DNA of 64,000 nt from Candidatus Bathyarchaeota archaeon (GCA_003151735.1 PLYI01000081.1:1-64000), one strand, 5' to 3'. Shown: positions 54,108 to 63,177, counted from the stretch's first letter. The notes: generated by a model not told the origin, from the sequence alone. Numbers and translations are program-made.

Positions 54108-54324
54108 TCAAAATAGAGTCAAAGGTAAAATAAAGTATTTGCCAGCTGACTCACCGAAAGTCTCGATTATAACATGCTATTGAATCAAAAAATCGTCAAT
54201 ACAACCTACTCCCCTTAGGGTTAGAGATAGAATTTCTAAATGTTGCCGAAAAGGTTCTTGAAAATCTAAAATGGGTTAAGAATGGTGGCTATTAAAACGG
54301 AAATTTAGGTTTTAACTGGCAAAA

Positions 54325-54573
54325 TTAAGCGTCTAAGCCTTGTTGAAAACCAGTAAGTTTTATGGTGCTTTTGCATTTTGCGCAGCTGATAACTAATTCT
54401 GCAAGCTCGTCGTTCACGACTGTTGTATCCAGGATTTGGTAGTTGTCTTCTGATTCGTCGTCAGGCGAGATTGCTTTTCCGCATTTTGGGCACTCGAACG
54501 TACCGTCCTCTTCGATTGCAGATAGGTCTATTTTGTATGTCGAGGTTTTTTTGTCCAGCTTTTTCATCATCAT
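54325..54573 (-). CDS. Small zinc-ribbon protein
   Basis: An 82-residue protein with CPKCGKAISPDD at residues about 28-39 and CAKCKSTIKLTG at about 64-75, a typical zinc ribbon. The rest is acidic (DLSAIEEDGTFE). No named family. The gap 54108-54324 beyond it has a few short coding-like triplets but no ORF I would defend. Confidence 0.6.
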   Translation of the reverse strand: MMMKKLDKKTSTYKIDLSAIEEDGTFECPKCGKAISPDDESEDNYQILDTTVVNDELAELVISCAKCKSTIKLTGFQQGLDA

Positions 54574-54670
54574 ATTCTTTCACTCTTTTTCTTTAAATTT
54601 TCATTGACCGTTTTTATTAATTAACGATTATGAATTTCTATTCAGTATGCGGAATCCATTTAAAAGCTTG

Positions 54671-54713
54671 ACGCAAAAAAAGGAAAAAATAATTGATTTA
54701 AACGCCATTTCTG
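54671..54713 (-). repeat. 3'-end repeat element, divergent copy 4 (after pckG)
   Basis: On the pckG strand this reads AACAGAAATGGCGTTTAAAT, then CAATTATTTTTTCC and TTTTTTTGCG. It keeps the GAAATGG..TTTA core and the two T-runs but is the most diverged of the four. It begins seven bases after the pckG stop. Confidence 0.5.
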
Positions 54714-54720
54714 TTCAGGC

Positions 54721-56610
54721 TCATGCTTCTTTTTCAAAGTTTTCAGGTGAAATATATTCGCCGTACTTCTCTTTGGCTTGGAGCAAACGTTCGCGTTGCA
54801 TGTAGAGGATTCCGAACATCTCCAATGGCGTGTCGTTGACGTTTTCCTGGTAGAAACGCGAAACCCTCTCGATTTTTGCTAGGTTTTCTGGGACGCGTAT
54901 AGTGAATTGTTTGTTGTAGTCTTCTTTGGCGTAGTTTTTGTTGAGCACTTGCTTGAACAGTTTGCGTAAATCCTCGAATTTTGGTACGTATCCGGTTGGG
55001 GTTTTTATGGCGCCGACTTCGTTGTGGACTCGCAGTTCCATCCATTTTATCCAAACGTGCTTGTCCTGTGGACTGTTAAGGTATTTTCCGTCGCCGACTT
55101 CTTTTAGGAAATAGTTTACGCCGAAGATGATGGGTTGCTTTTTGAGTTTTCGCCCGAAATCCAGGTTGTTGTGGACGTTTTTGCCCATTGGAATTGAGAT
55201 GAAGTCTTGGATGCTCATCATGTTAATTTCTGGAACGCCTTCTTTGCCGATGGTAGCAAACGTGGTTTCGGTTTCCAAGGATGCTCCGTAAGCGACGATG
55301 CCGTGGTCCCAGCTGTAGCTTTGCTGGACAGGCACGTAGGCTTTGGCGTCGCGTCCGCCGTACATTATGCCGCTTAATTCAACTCCGTTAGGATTATCCA
55401 GTTCAGGATCAACGTTTTCCAGCGCTTTTAGGGCTACTGCGTAACGTGCGTTCTTGTGGGCTGCTGGTATTTCGTTGCTTTCTTCGTCTTTTTTGCCTTC
55501 ATACCATGTGCCAGTGTAGTTGCAGCCTTCTTTAGGCAGCTCCTTTCCCATGCCAAGCCAGTAGGGTTTGCCATCCTTTACCAATATGTTAGAGAAGATT
55601 ATTTCTCCCGGATTCGTTAACACCTTCCAGATTAAAGCGTCGTCTTTGGGATTAACGTCTGTTATGATTCCGAATATGCCTGATTCAACATTTACTGCGC
55701 GGGCGGCTGAGTCGATGTCTCGGATATAAGCGATGTCGTCGCCAAGTATGGTTTCGCCTGGAAGCATGGCGGTTGAGGTTTTGCCGCATGCACTTGGAAA
55801 AGCACCTGCAAAGTAAGATTTGCGTCCGTTTGGTCCAAAGACGCCCATGAGTAGCATGTGTTCGGCTAGCCATCCTTCGCTGCTGGCTTTGCGGATTGCC
55901 AAGCGGAAGGCAAGTTTTTTGAAGCCTACGCTGTTGCCTGCGTACTGGGTGTTGACGCTATAGATTGTGTTGTCCATGTGGTCGATGTAGATGCGTTTTT
56001 TGTCGTAATCTACACTGACCATATCTTCGTTTAGTTTTCCTGCTGAGTGCAGAACGCGTAGAAAGTCGCTTTTTGGTCCTGCTTTCACGAATTGTTCATA
56101 GCCAGGACGGTAAAGCAAATCTTCCGAGTGCGATACGTACCATGAATCGGTGCATTGTAAACCAAGAATCGTAAAGACTGAGGTAGCTGGCCCCAACGAG
56201 ACAAATCGGACAATCATTGTTTTGCCCATCATCGAATCTCTTAGGAGTCCTCTAACCTCCGTTAAGCCTTCTTGACGATCCATCTGGTTGAGCGCTTTGC
56301 TAAGTGTAACGCCTTTTGGAACGAGGTACTTGGTGTTTTGGCGGTCTCTTCCCTGGTCATTTTCGCCGTCAAAGTGAACTGTGTGCCCTGGAAGAGTCAA
56401 GATTGCTTGTTCTTCTCCAGATGCAACAGCCTGTTTTCGCACATAAGCAACATCTTCGGCTGAGTCACTGCAGACAAAGATTTTTTCTGCATGGCAAAGG
56501 TCGCTTTCTTTAGCGATGAACTCATGGACGTTTGGGTTGTCGATGGCGCTTAGTTTTTGGAAGTCTTTGAGGCTTAGTTTGGACTGTAATGCTTCAAGGT
56601 ATGGATTCAT
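54721..56610 (-). CDS. pckG: Phosphoenolpyruvate carboxykinase (GTP)
   Basis: Converts oxaloacetate to PEP with GTP, linking the TCA-type acids to gluconeogenesis. The 629-residue length and SACGKTSTAMLPGE (kinase-1a/P-loop motif with the reactive Cys) near residue 280, GDDIAYIRDID (metal Asp) and FSNILVKDGKPYWLG identify the GTP form. NKNYAKEDYNKQF is the C-terminal lid. It is the second gene of a unit behind the asparagine synthetase-like gene. Confidence 0.95.
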   Translation of the reverse strand: MNPYLEALQSKLSLKDFQKLSAIDNPNVHEFIAKESDLCHAEKIFVCSDSAEDVAYVRKQAVASGEEQAILTLPGHTVHFDGENDQGRDRQNTKYLVPKGVTLSKALNQMDRQEGLTEVRGLLRDSMMGKTMIVRFVSLGPATSVFTILGLQCTDSWYVSHSEDLLYRPGYEQFVKAGPKSDFLRVLHSAGKLNEDMVSVDYDKKRIYIDHMDNTIYSVNTQYAGNSVGFKKLAFRLAIRKASSEGWLAEHMLLMGVFGPNGRKSYFAGAFPSACGKTSTAMLPGETILGDDIAYIRDIDSAARAVNVESGIFGIITDVNPKDDALIWKVLTNPGEIIFSNILVKDGKPYWLGMGKELPKEGCNYTGTWYEGKKDEESNEIPAAHKNARYAVALKALENVDPELDNPNGVELSGIMYGGRDAKAYVPVQQSYSWDHGIVAYGASLETETTFATIGKEGVPEINMMSIQDFISIPMGKNVHNNLDFGRKLKKQPIIFGVNYFLKEVGDGKYLNSPQDKHVWIKWMELRVHNEVGAIKTPTGYVPKFEDLRKLFKQVLNKNYAKEDYNKQFTIRVPENLAKIERVSRFYQENVNDTPLEMFGILYMQRERLLQAKEKYGEYISPENFEKEA

Positions 56611-56626
56611 TGCTTGTTTATCATCC

Positions 56627-57601
56627 TTAGAGTTCGTTTACAGTTCCAGGAATCCTCGGGAACGGTTGGCATTCGCCGACGTGTTTGACGCCTGCAAGCC
56701 AGCCGACTAAACGTTCCATACCTATGCCTCCGCCAGCGGTGGGCTTGAGTCTGCCTTCCTTGGCCATTTTGAGGATTAGAGCGTAGTTTTCTTTTTTGAC
56801 TTGGTCACGCTCTATCTTCTTGGAAATCTTTGCGTATTCCCATTCACGTTTAGCGCCTGAGAGGACTTCGCCGAACTGTGGCAGGAACAAATCATAGTTA
56901 TCCCATTTGCCCGTCTTGAAGTCTTCAAAGTCATAGAATTCTCTTGGAATGTTCATGACCCAAACAGGCTCAGTTATCTCTTTGGATAAACCTGCTTCCC
57001 AGTCTGCGCCGTATTTAGCTTCAAGCTCTACGCGGTCGTAGATTTTGAAGGGTGTCTTAGGTACTTTCAGGGTGTCACAGCGGCACAAAGTCGTTAATTC
57101 ACTTTTCATTTCACGTTTTAAGTCTTTGACTAAAGTCTGAAGGGCATCTTCCACTAACGTCATGACTTCTTTTGATGTTGCGTCTCTGGCTTCAAAGTCA
57201 AGTTGCGTGAATTCGTAGATGTGTTTTCCAGTTTTGGCGCGTTCAGCTTTTTCGATGCGTATGTTAGGTGAGAGTATGAACAGTTTGGGGTAGGCGGTTG
57301 AGGCGGCGACGAGTTTGTGGATTATCATGCTGGCGGTGGTGCGGACTGGTTTGCCGTAGATGTCGACTTCGATTCTTTTTTCTATGGATGCACCTGGATC
57401 GGGCCAGAGCGGATCAGTGCTTTGGCTGAGCGCTACTGGGAGGAGCCATTGGAAGCCTTTGTTTACAAAGGTAGTTGAGAGGCTTTTTAGTGTGTAAGTC
57501 ATGATTTTGCCTATACAGGCTTTTCTTTCTGTTTCTGTTGCCGTTAATTGGTCTAACGGTTTGGGTATTTCGATTGATTCTTGTTTTGGCAATTTAATCA
57601 C
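56627..57601 (-). CDS. Archaeal asparagine synthetase A-like (AsnRS-related) enzyme
   Basis: A 324-residue class II synthetase core that lacks an anticodon-binding domain. Motif 2 is in KHIYEFTQLDFEARDA and motif 3 in AGGGIGMERLVGWL near residue 300, with a class II dimer interface near the start. It is closest in layout to the archaeal AsnRS-derived asparagine synthetase known from Pyrococcus abyssi, which makes asparagine from aspartate and ammonia. It could instead be another AsnRS paralogue. The start is a GTG at 57601. It faces a Lrp regulator across 115 bases that hold a palindrome. Confidence 0.85.
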   Translation of the reverse strand: MIKLPKQESIEIPKPLDQLTATETERKACIGKIMTYTLKSLSTTFVNKGFQWLLPVALSQSTDPLWPDPGASIEKRIEVDIYGKPVRTTASMIIHKLVAASTAYPKLFILSPNIRIEKAERAKTGKHIYEFTQLDFEARDATSKEVMTLVEDALQTLVKDLKREMKSELTTLCRCDTLKVPKTPFKIYDRVELEAKYGADWEAGLSKEITEPVWVMNIPREFYDFEDFKTGKWDNYDLFLPQFGEVLSGAKREWEYAKISKKIERDQVKKENYALILKMAKEGRLKPTAGGGIGMERLVGWLAGVKHVGECQPFPRIPGTVNEL

Positions 57602-57701
57602 TGTGAACTTGTTTTGGTGTACATTGTGAATAGCAGGTAATAAATTTTTTATAAGAAAACATGGATAATTTACAGTTAATACAAGTTTTTATACCAGAAA
57701 C

Positions 57702-57716
57702 ATGTAATAATTACAT
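57702..57716. promoter_or_regulatory. Perfect palindrome at the start of the Lrp gene
   Basis: ATGTAATAATTACAT is a 15-base perfect palindrome ending on the base before the ATG of the Lrp-type gene. A TATA-like TTTTTATACC lies about 30 bases upstream of that ATG. Position over the transcription start, in a leaderless gene, fits an autorepression operator. The asparagine synthetase-like gene on the other strand starts 100 bases away and might also be affected. Confidence 0.6.
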
Positions 57717-58226
57717 ATGAGCCTAAAACTGGACGAAAAAGACCTGGCCATACTCACCCTCATCCAAGAAAACAGCAAACTAACCGCCAACCAAATAGCC
57801 AAAAAAATCAATACCCCAATAACCACAATCTTCGCCAAAACCAAACGCATGGAAGAAATGGGCATCATAAAACAGTACCGCGCCATCCTCTCCGCAGAAA
57901 AACTCAACCTCGGTACCGCAGCATTCATCTTAGCATCAGTCTCCTACAGAACAAAGAATGAAGATGACACACCCATATCCCAAAGACAAGTAGCTGAAGA
58001 AATCGCTCATTTCCCAGAAGTCCAAGAAGTCCACATAATTACAGGCGACTGGGACCTCCTTGTAAAGTTACGCGCTGAAAACGTTGAAGCAGTCGGCAAG
58101 TTTGTGGTTGATAAATTGCGGTTGATTAAGGGCTTAGACAAGACGCTGACATGCATGGTTTTTGAAACTGTGAAAGAGTCAACAAGTCTTCCTCAAACGT
58201 TTAGGAAAATTCAGCCGAAACCTTAG
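57717..58226 (+). CDS. Lrp/AsnC-type transcription regulator
   Basis: A 169-residue regulator. The N-terminal winged helix (LDEKDLAILTLIQENSKLTANQIAKKI, NTPITTIFAKTKRMEEMGII) is followed by a ligand-binding RAM/ACT-like domain (TAAFILASVSY, VQEVHIITGDWDLLVKLRA). An amino acid effector is expected. It is divergent from an asparagine synthetase-like/pckG unit, which suggests it links amino acid supply with gluconeogenesis; this is inference. Its stop overlaps the stop of the HxlR gene. Confidence 0.92.
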   Translation: MSLKLDEKDLAILTLIQENSKLTANQIAKKINTPITTIFAKTKRMEEMGIIKQYRAILSAEKLNLGTAAFILASVSYRTKNEDDTPISQRQVAEEIAHFPEVQEVHIITGDWDLLVKLRAENVEAVGKFVVDKLRLIKGLDKTLTCMVFETVKESTSLPQTFRKIQPKP

Positions 58227-58651
58227 GCTGAACTGGAATAATACAGCAAAGGCAACGCCAAAAGCACCGTGTTTTTTCCCTTAGCAGTCAAGGCATACTC
58301 CACTCTTAGTGGTGGTCCAGCCACAACGTTTCTTGTTATGTAACCGTGTTTTTGCAGCATTTTTAGTTTGTCGGAAAGTGTTCGTGAGTTGACGCTTAAG
58401 ATTTTCTTTACGCCGCCAAAGCCTATTGCGTTTTTGAGCATAAGTGTGTAGAGTATTTCTAGGCTCCATTTCTGGAATAGGAAGTTGAAGCTTTCTTCGA
58501 GGCTTTCCAGTTCATCTTTAAGTTCTGTAGGTGTGATTTTTTGTTTTTCTATGATTTCGTTGAAGGTTACTTCTACGCCTTTGAGGACTTGGTTCATACG
58601 GGCTTCTACGAGTTTGCGGAATTCTGCGCTTAAAGTTAATGGGGCACTCAT
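58223..58651 (-). CDS. HxlR-type winged-helix regulator
   Basis: A 142-residue protein. The C-terminal 90 residues match HxlR: FLFQKWSLEILYTLMLKNAI, GFGGVKKILSVNSRTLSDKL, then the wing PPLRVEYALTAKGK. An N-terminal helical extension (about 50 residues) is extra and may mediate dimerisation. Divergent from the geranylgeranyl reductase gene, so it is a candidate regulator of lipid saturation. Confidence 0.88.
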   Translation of the reverse strand: MSAPLTLSAEFRKLVEARMNQVLKGVEVTFNEIIEKQKITPTELKDELESLEESFNFLFQKWSLEILYTLMLKNAIGFGGVKKILSVNSRTLSDKLKMLQKHGYITRNVVAGPPLRVEYALTAKGKNTVLLALPLLYYSSSA

Positions 58652-58748
58652 GTGGGTTACACTCGGTGTGGTTTTGCTTACTTCATAATTTATAAACGTT
58701 TACTAATACAACAAGGTATACAAAGTAAAGTCAACGGAGTAAAGTAAC

Positions 58749-60110
58749 ATGGAAAGATATGACGCCATAGTTGTAGGCGCAGGAACAGCAGGTTGCTTAG
58801 CAGCAAAAACCATCGCTGAATCAGGACTAAAAGTATGCCTAATAGAAAAGAAAAAACGCGAAGAAATCGGAGAAAAAATCTGCGGCGACGCCCTAGGAGA
58901 ACACCACCTAACCTTTCTAGGATTGGAAAAGCCCACAGGCGGCGAGTTGGAAACAAAAATTGACGGCATAAAAATCTATTCCCCCGACGAAAACACAGTA
59001 TTCACCATTGCAGACAAGGACTTCGTCGGCTTCTTGTTGAATAGGCGATTGTTTGGGCAATGGCTTCTGAAAAAAGCAACCGACAAAGGCGCAATTCTTC
59101 AGGATAGCATGAACTTCCGTTCACCAATAATTGAGAAAGGCGCAGTAACAGGAATATCTGCAAAGAATATGAAAACAGGCAAGGTCTCTGAAATTCACAG
59201 TAAAGTTGTGATTGACGCCACAGGCTACTTCGGCATGGTACGCAAGCAACTTCCAGCAGAAATGGGCATAGACCGCGACATAGAAAACCAGGATGTTGAA
59301 GCATGTTACAGAGAAATCCGCCAACTTAAGCAAGAAACCGAAAACACCCGGTTCTGCGAAATTTACCTCAACCAAAGGGCGTCACCAGGCGGTTACATAT
59401 GGATTTTCCCCAAAGGTGGCGCACGAGTAAACGTCGGCTTAGGGATATGCATGCGCAAAAACTATCCTAGTCCCAAGCAGCAGCTCTACGAAACTGCTTT
59501 CAAAAAGCCAATCTTTGACGGTTCCTTGGTTTTAACCGGTGGCTCATGGTTTGATCCTGTCCGCAGACCATTAGACAACATGGTTTCAAATGGTGTCATG
59601 CTGATCGGCGACGCTGCTTCGTTGGTTAATCCAATTCATGGCGGCGGCATTGGACCTTCAATGCTAAGCGGCTATTTAGCTGGACAAACTTTCGTTGAAG
59701 CCCTTTCTAAAGGGGAACCCACCAAAGAGGCGCTCTGGGGCTACAACAAGAAATACATTGAAACCTACGGCAAGAAGCAAGGCAGCCTCGACATCTTCAA
59801 AATGTTCCTTCTATCCTGCAGCGATGAAGACCTCAACTACGGCATGAACGAGAAACTCATGACAGAAGACGACGTACTCAAAGCAGGCATGGGCGACGAC
59901 TTCCACCTAAACATAACAGAAACCGCCAAACGCATTTTCAAAGGTTTACGCCGCGTTGGATTCCTCAACAGGCTGCGCTTAACTGTTACGATGATGAGAG
60001 AGCTCAGGGCACACTACAACACTTACCCCGAGACACCGGCGAATTTTGAGGCATGGCGGTTGCTGACGGTAAAGCTGATTGAGGATGCAAGGGCAAAACT
60101 CGTGAATTAA
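58749..60110 (+). CDS. Geranylgeranyl reductase-family flavoprotein
   Basis: A 453-residue FAD enzyme that reduces double bonds of archaeal ether lipids (or other polyprenyl chains). The FAD site begins VVGAGTAGCLAAKTIAESGLK at residues about 8-28; CGDALGEHH follows near 55 and GDAASLVNPIHGGGIGPSMLSG near 290 carries the second FAD motif. The substrate pocket sequence DPVRRPLDNMVSNGV is typical. The ATG at 58749 follows TTTATAAACG (TATA) by about 55 bases. Confidence 0.93.
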   Translation: MERYDAIVVGAGTAGCLAAKTIAESGLKVCLIEKKKREEIGEKICGDALGEHHLTFLGLEKPTGGELETKIDGIKIYSPDENTVFTIADKDFVGFLLNRRLFGQWLLKKATDKGAILQDSMNFRSPIIEKGAVTGISAKNMKTGKVSEIHSKVVIDATGYFGMVRKQLPAEMGIDRDIENQDVEACYREIRQLKQETENTRFCEIYLNQRASPGGYIWIFPKGGARVNVGLGICMRKNYPSPKQQLYETAFKKPIFDGSLVLTGGSWFDPVRRPLDNMVSNGVMLIGDAASLVNPIHGGGIGPSMLSGYLAGQTFVEALSKGEPTKEALWGYNKKYIETYGKKQGSLDIFKMFLLSCSDEDLNYGMNEKLMTEDDVLKAGMGDDFHLNITETAKRIFKGLRRVGFLNRLRLTVTMMRELRAHYNTYPETPANFEAWRLLTVKLIEDARAKLVN

Positions 60111-60288
60111 AGCCTTAAGCAACCATTTTTTTTGATTTCAATTTTATTACTAACGATATAGGCGGTAAATACAACACTGAAACACTCGGGGCGACTTCGG
60201 TCAACTTGACAATATTTTTTATTTTTATAGGAATAAACAATATACGTAAGCAAGTGGTAGGCTGCTTGGAGAAGGAGTTTCGTGTTTT

Positions 60289-60519
60289 ATGGAACGAAAA
60301 GACGCCGTAGGCATTTTGAAGGAAATGGTTGTTAGTGAGATAAACGGACTTTCCTGGGGTTCCCTACAGGCGACTGCGTTTGGGGATTATACCTTGCAGA
60401 TTGGCAGTGGGTATAACCGTGACGCAATAAAGGAGTTTATTGAGAAAAATAATTTAACGTTACATGAGGATACCAACAAACAGTTTTTGATTGTCTGCAA
60501 AACCCATTCGCCTAAATAG
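60289..60519 (+). CDS. Small hypothetical protein
   Basis: A 76-residue ORF with a helix (DAVGILKEMVVSEINGLS) and a beta-alpha part (DYTLQIGSGYNRDAIKEFIE, FLIVCKTHSPK). AAGGAG lies about 13 bases upstream of the ATG. I recognise no family. The composition looks like a compact cytoplasmic protein. The 178-base gap before it is AT-rich and non-coding. Confidence 0.6.
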   Translation: MERKDAVGILKEMVVSEINGLSWGSLQATAFGDYTLQIGSGYNRDAIKEFIEKNNLTLHEDTNKQFLIVCKTHSPK

Positions 60520-60725
60520 ACGCCGCAGAAAGGAAACACCTGTTTTTCACATTTTATTCTAGTTAGAGAACGTTACACAAATTGCCAATTTAACGTTCTT
60601 AGTTGGTTTTAGTTTTCACCCTCGCAGTGTATAGGCTGATTTGTAATTGCACACTCAGCGTGGAAAAAATGAAAGGAACCAATTCTATAAAGCTTAAATT
60701 CACTGCCTACATGCATATTTAGCTG

Positions 60726-61088
60726 GTGAAAAAAATGGCTTACTGTTCTAATTGTGGAGAAAAAATTCCAGATGACGCATTCTTCTGCCCCAAATGTGGC
60801 ACCAAAACCCCTAAAGGTAAAGCATCAAACGCAGCTTATCCTTCAGACGATTTACGCGACGCCTTCTACAAGGTAGGAATAGAGCTTGAGCGAGCATTCA
60901 GCATGGCAGCGCGTGAAACGCACCAAGCCATTAAAAAGGCTAGTGACAACATGCAGCAAAAACCCGCCTCTACACAGGGAACACTTGTTTGCCCCAGCTG
61001 CGGAACCAAGAATCATTCCGGCTCGATTTTCTGCAACAACTGCGGTGCAAAACTAGCGCCAGCGGAAAAGCCTCAGGGAAGCACCTAA
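60726..61088 (+). CDS. Double zinc-ribbon protein
   Basis: A 120-residue protein with two identical-type zinc ribbons: CSNCGEKIPDDAFFCPKCG at the N-terminus and CPSCGTKNHSGSIFCNNCG near residue 89. A helical linker (DDLRDAFYKVGIELERAFSM) lies between. Typical of archaeal adaptor proteins of unknown role. The start may be the ATG at 60735 instead of the GTG at 60726; both are in frame. Precedes the flavodoxin gene by four bases. Confidence 0.75.
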   Translation: MKKMAYCSNCGEKIPDDAFFCPKCGTKTPKGKASNAAYPSDDLRDAFYKVGIELERAFSMAARETHQAIKKASDNMQQKPASTQGTLVCPSCGTKNHSGSIFCNNCGAKLAPAEKPQGST

Positions 61089-61092
61089 AACA

Positions 61093-61566
61093 TTGAGTGC
61101 AAACAAGACGCTTATCGCTTATGTAACAAAGATGGGTGTTACTAGGGAGTCAGCCCTAATAATCGCTGAAATCTTGCGTTGTAAGTTTGGCTTGGAGGTT
61201 GATTTGGTTGACCTCAAAGAGCAAAAGTCTTTGGACCTGGCGCAGTACCAGAACATGGTTATTGGAAGCGGGGTTAGGGCGGGTAAAGTATACGGTAAAG
61301 CCCTAAAGTTTCTTGAGAACGATTTGACGGGTAAGAAGGTGGCTTTTTTTGTGTCCTCTGCTTGGGCTGGGACTCCTGGAAGTTACGAAACTGCAAAAGC
61401 CAGATTTGTAGAAAAAACGTTAGCCAAATACCCCAAGATCAATCCTGTCAGTACAGAAGCCTTCGGCGGACGCATAAAATATATCAGAAAAACAATGGTG
61501 GACAACACGGATTTGGCTAAAGTTGAGGCTTGGGCAGAAGAACTTGGAAAAAAATTCACCCAATAA
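61093..61566 (+). CDS. Flavodoxin-domain protein
   Basis: A 157-residue flavodoxin-like protein. TLIAYVTKMGVTRESALIIAE is the first strand and phosphate loop (a TxxGxT-like TKMGVTR), and VIGSGVRAGKVYGKALKFLE with VAFFVSSAWAGTPGSYET are later FMN-binding loops. It resembles the flavodoxin/protoporphyrinogen oxidase HemG-like group. An electron-transfer role with FMN is inferred. Start is a TTG at 61093, coupled to the zinc-ribbon gene. Confidence 0.85.
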   Translation: MSANKTLIAYVTKMGVTRESALIIAEILRCKFGLEVDLVDLKEQKSLDLAQYQNMVIGSGVRAGKVYGKALKFLENDLTGKKVAFFVSSAWAGTPGSYETAKARFVEKTLAKYPKINPVSTEAFGGRIKYIRKTMVDNTDLAKVEAWAEELGKKFTQ

Positions 61567-61768
61567 ACCAAATGGCACCAAAGCAAATGCATTGCTTTGC
61601 CCCGCCTGCTGCGTAGAATATGTTGAAGTTGAATTTGACATGGAAGTTGGCAGCGTCGTCCTGCATAATGTAAAGGCGCTTAGATGTCCTGAATGCAGCG
61701 AAGAATTGTTCACGCCCCAACAGTATGAGACAATTAGGAAACGAATCAGTGGCTTAACTGAACCATAA
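61523..61768 (+). CDS. Small YgiT/MqsA-type zinc-finger protein
   Basis: An 81-residue ORF that overlaps the flavodoxin gene by 44 bases. The core is CPACCVEYVEVEFDMEVG and LRCPECSEELFTPQQYETIR, similar to the YgiT-type zinc finger (CxxC...CxxC with FTPQ). In bacteria that fold can be an antitoxin part, but no HTH follows here. The listed first 25 residues are polar and may be extra; the start is uncertain. Confidence 0.6.
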   Translation: MRLGQKNLEKNSPNKPNGTKANALLCPACCVEYVEVEFDMEVGSVVLHNVKALRCPECSEELFTPQQYETIRKRISGLTEP

Positions 61769-61983
61769 ACCACCCGTTTGGAGCCTAATAATGGTTTTAT
61801 GCAGAAATCTATAGAGGGGAGGCGCTTGGAGCATCAGTACTTCATCCAACTTGCTTTTTCTTTATGTGTTATTTTTTGTGTGACCTTTGTTTTTGCGGGT
61901 CGCAAGGTTTTTATGTTCCGCTTAAATCTGTAAGGTGTCGCCAACATATAATAGATGGCAAAACAATGGATTGATCGACTAAC

Positions 61984-62292
61984 ATGGTAAGAAAAGCACG
62001 AATCCGCCTTACAAGTACAGATTACAGTAAATTAGAAGAGGTATGTGGAGAACTCAAAAGCATAGCGTCAAAAACAGGCGTGAAAATGAACGGTCCAGTA
62101 CCACTCCCAACAAAACGTTTGCGTGTTCCAGTTCTTAAAGGTCCATCAGGCGAAGGCACAGCAACGTGGGATCGATGGGAAATGCGGATTCACAAACGAT
62201 TGATCGACATTGACTCTGAAGAACGCGTTATGCGCAGAATCATGCGTATTCGGGTTCCAGAAGAAGTCCACGTTACAATCGAACTAATCTAA
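61984..62292 (+). CDS. rpsJ: Small ribosomal subunit protein uS10
   Basis: A 102-residue protein of the 30S head. [40 protein letters not shown] and [15 protein letters not shown] are uS10 hallmarks. Here it stands alone, not in an str or alpha operon. A TATA-like CATATAATAG precedes the ATG by about 35 bases. After the stop, ATTTTTAAAATTTTTTG could terminate transcription. Confidence 0.96.
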   Translation: MVRKARIRLTSTDYSKLEEVCGELKSIASKTGVKMNGPVPLPTKRLRVPVLKGPSGEGTATWDRWEMRIHKRLIDIDSEERVMRRIMRIRVPEEVHVTIELI

Positions 62293-62355
62293 TTCTTTTA
62301 AATAATTTTTAAAATTTTTTGTTCATTTTGCTTTTCTAGGAAACACTCTCATTTT

Positions 62356-63177
62356 TTATACGTTTAAGAAAGTAATTATTGCAAGAACAACAGCTGGAAT
62401 GAAAGCTAAAGCCCATAGTTTCTTGTTAAAACTAAAAATCTTGAAACCATCCAAGATGCCAAACGGAATCAAGTTGAAGACTGCCATGAAAGCGTTGATG
62501 TAAGCAGCAAAGAACAGAAGATAAGCAAACGTGTTTGGTAAGACGGCTAAGGCGCATCCGAGAAGGGTACTGGAGAAAATTAGGTTGGTTATTGGTCCAG
62601 CAATAGAGATTTTGACAATGTCCTCGCCGCTGGGAACAGAGCCGCCAATCATCATGGCGCCTGGAGCAATCATCCTAAACGGCAAAAATATGGATGCAAA
62701 CGTCAAAACTGCACCCCAAGTGGTTAAGCGGAATTCAGCCCACATGCCCTTTTTTTGAGCGATTATTTTATGAGCTATTTCATGTGCCAGAAAAGACGCC
62801 GTCATAATAGCCGCGAAAGCAGCCATCATTACCCATGTCCACTCAAACAGAAAACCCCCAAAAAAGTTCCCATATAACCCGATTGAGAAGCCAATGCCTA
62901 CGACAAGCAAAGCTGCAATCGATATGTGCTTGACTTCTTTTTGGCTGAAGTTAACGCGGTATTTACGTTTGAACGGTTGTTGATTAAAAACATAACTGTA
63001 ATTATAGGAGCCATAGGCTTGATTTGTCATAACTTGCTCTTGCCTTTGGGCGCGGGCATCATCGATTTTTGGGCATGCGTGGTTCTCGGGTAAACGGTGT
63101 GCGCTGCAGAATTGGCCTCCGCAGTGGGGGCAACGGAACGGGAGAAGAGTTTCCTGAGAGCATGATTGGCATTTCAT
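62356..63177 (-). CDS. AN1-type zinc finger fused to site-2 M50 membrane protease
   Basis: A 273-residue protein. Residues 1-40 are an AN1-like zinc finger (CSQETLLPFRCPHCGGQFC with HRLPENHAC). Residues about 85-270 are an S2P-type M50 protease: HEIAHKIIAQKKG holds the zinc motif HExxH, and NLIPFGILDGFKIF carries the LDG Asp ligand. About six membrane segments are present. Site-2 proteases cut membrane-anchored regulators. The AN1 fusion suggests recognition of ubiquitin-like or RNA/protein targets. The start ATG at 63177 fits. Confidence 0.9.
   Translation of the reverse strand: MKCQSCSQETLLPFRCPHCGGQFCSAHRLPENHACPKIDDARAQRQEQVMTNQAYGSYNYSYVFNQQPFKRKYRVNFSQKEVKHISIAALLVVGIGFSIGLYGNFFGGFLFEWTWVMMAAFAAIMTASFLAHEIAHKIIAQKKGMWAEFRLTTWGAVLTFASIFLPFRMIAPGAMMIGGSVPSGEDIVKISIAGPITNLIFSSTLLGCALAVLPNTFAYLLFFAAYINAFMAVFNLIPFGILDGFKIFSFNKKLWALAFIPAVVLAIITFLNV

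Noticed and set aside
54108-54324. Short in-frame stretch LEIEFLNVAEKVLENLKWVK near 54219
   Set aside because: It has no start codon, ribosome site or recognised family and is only about 25 codons, so I do not call it a gene.
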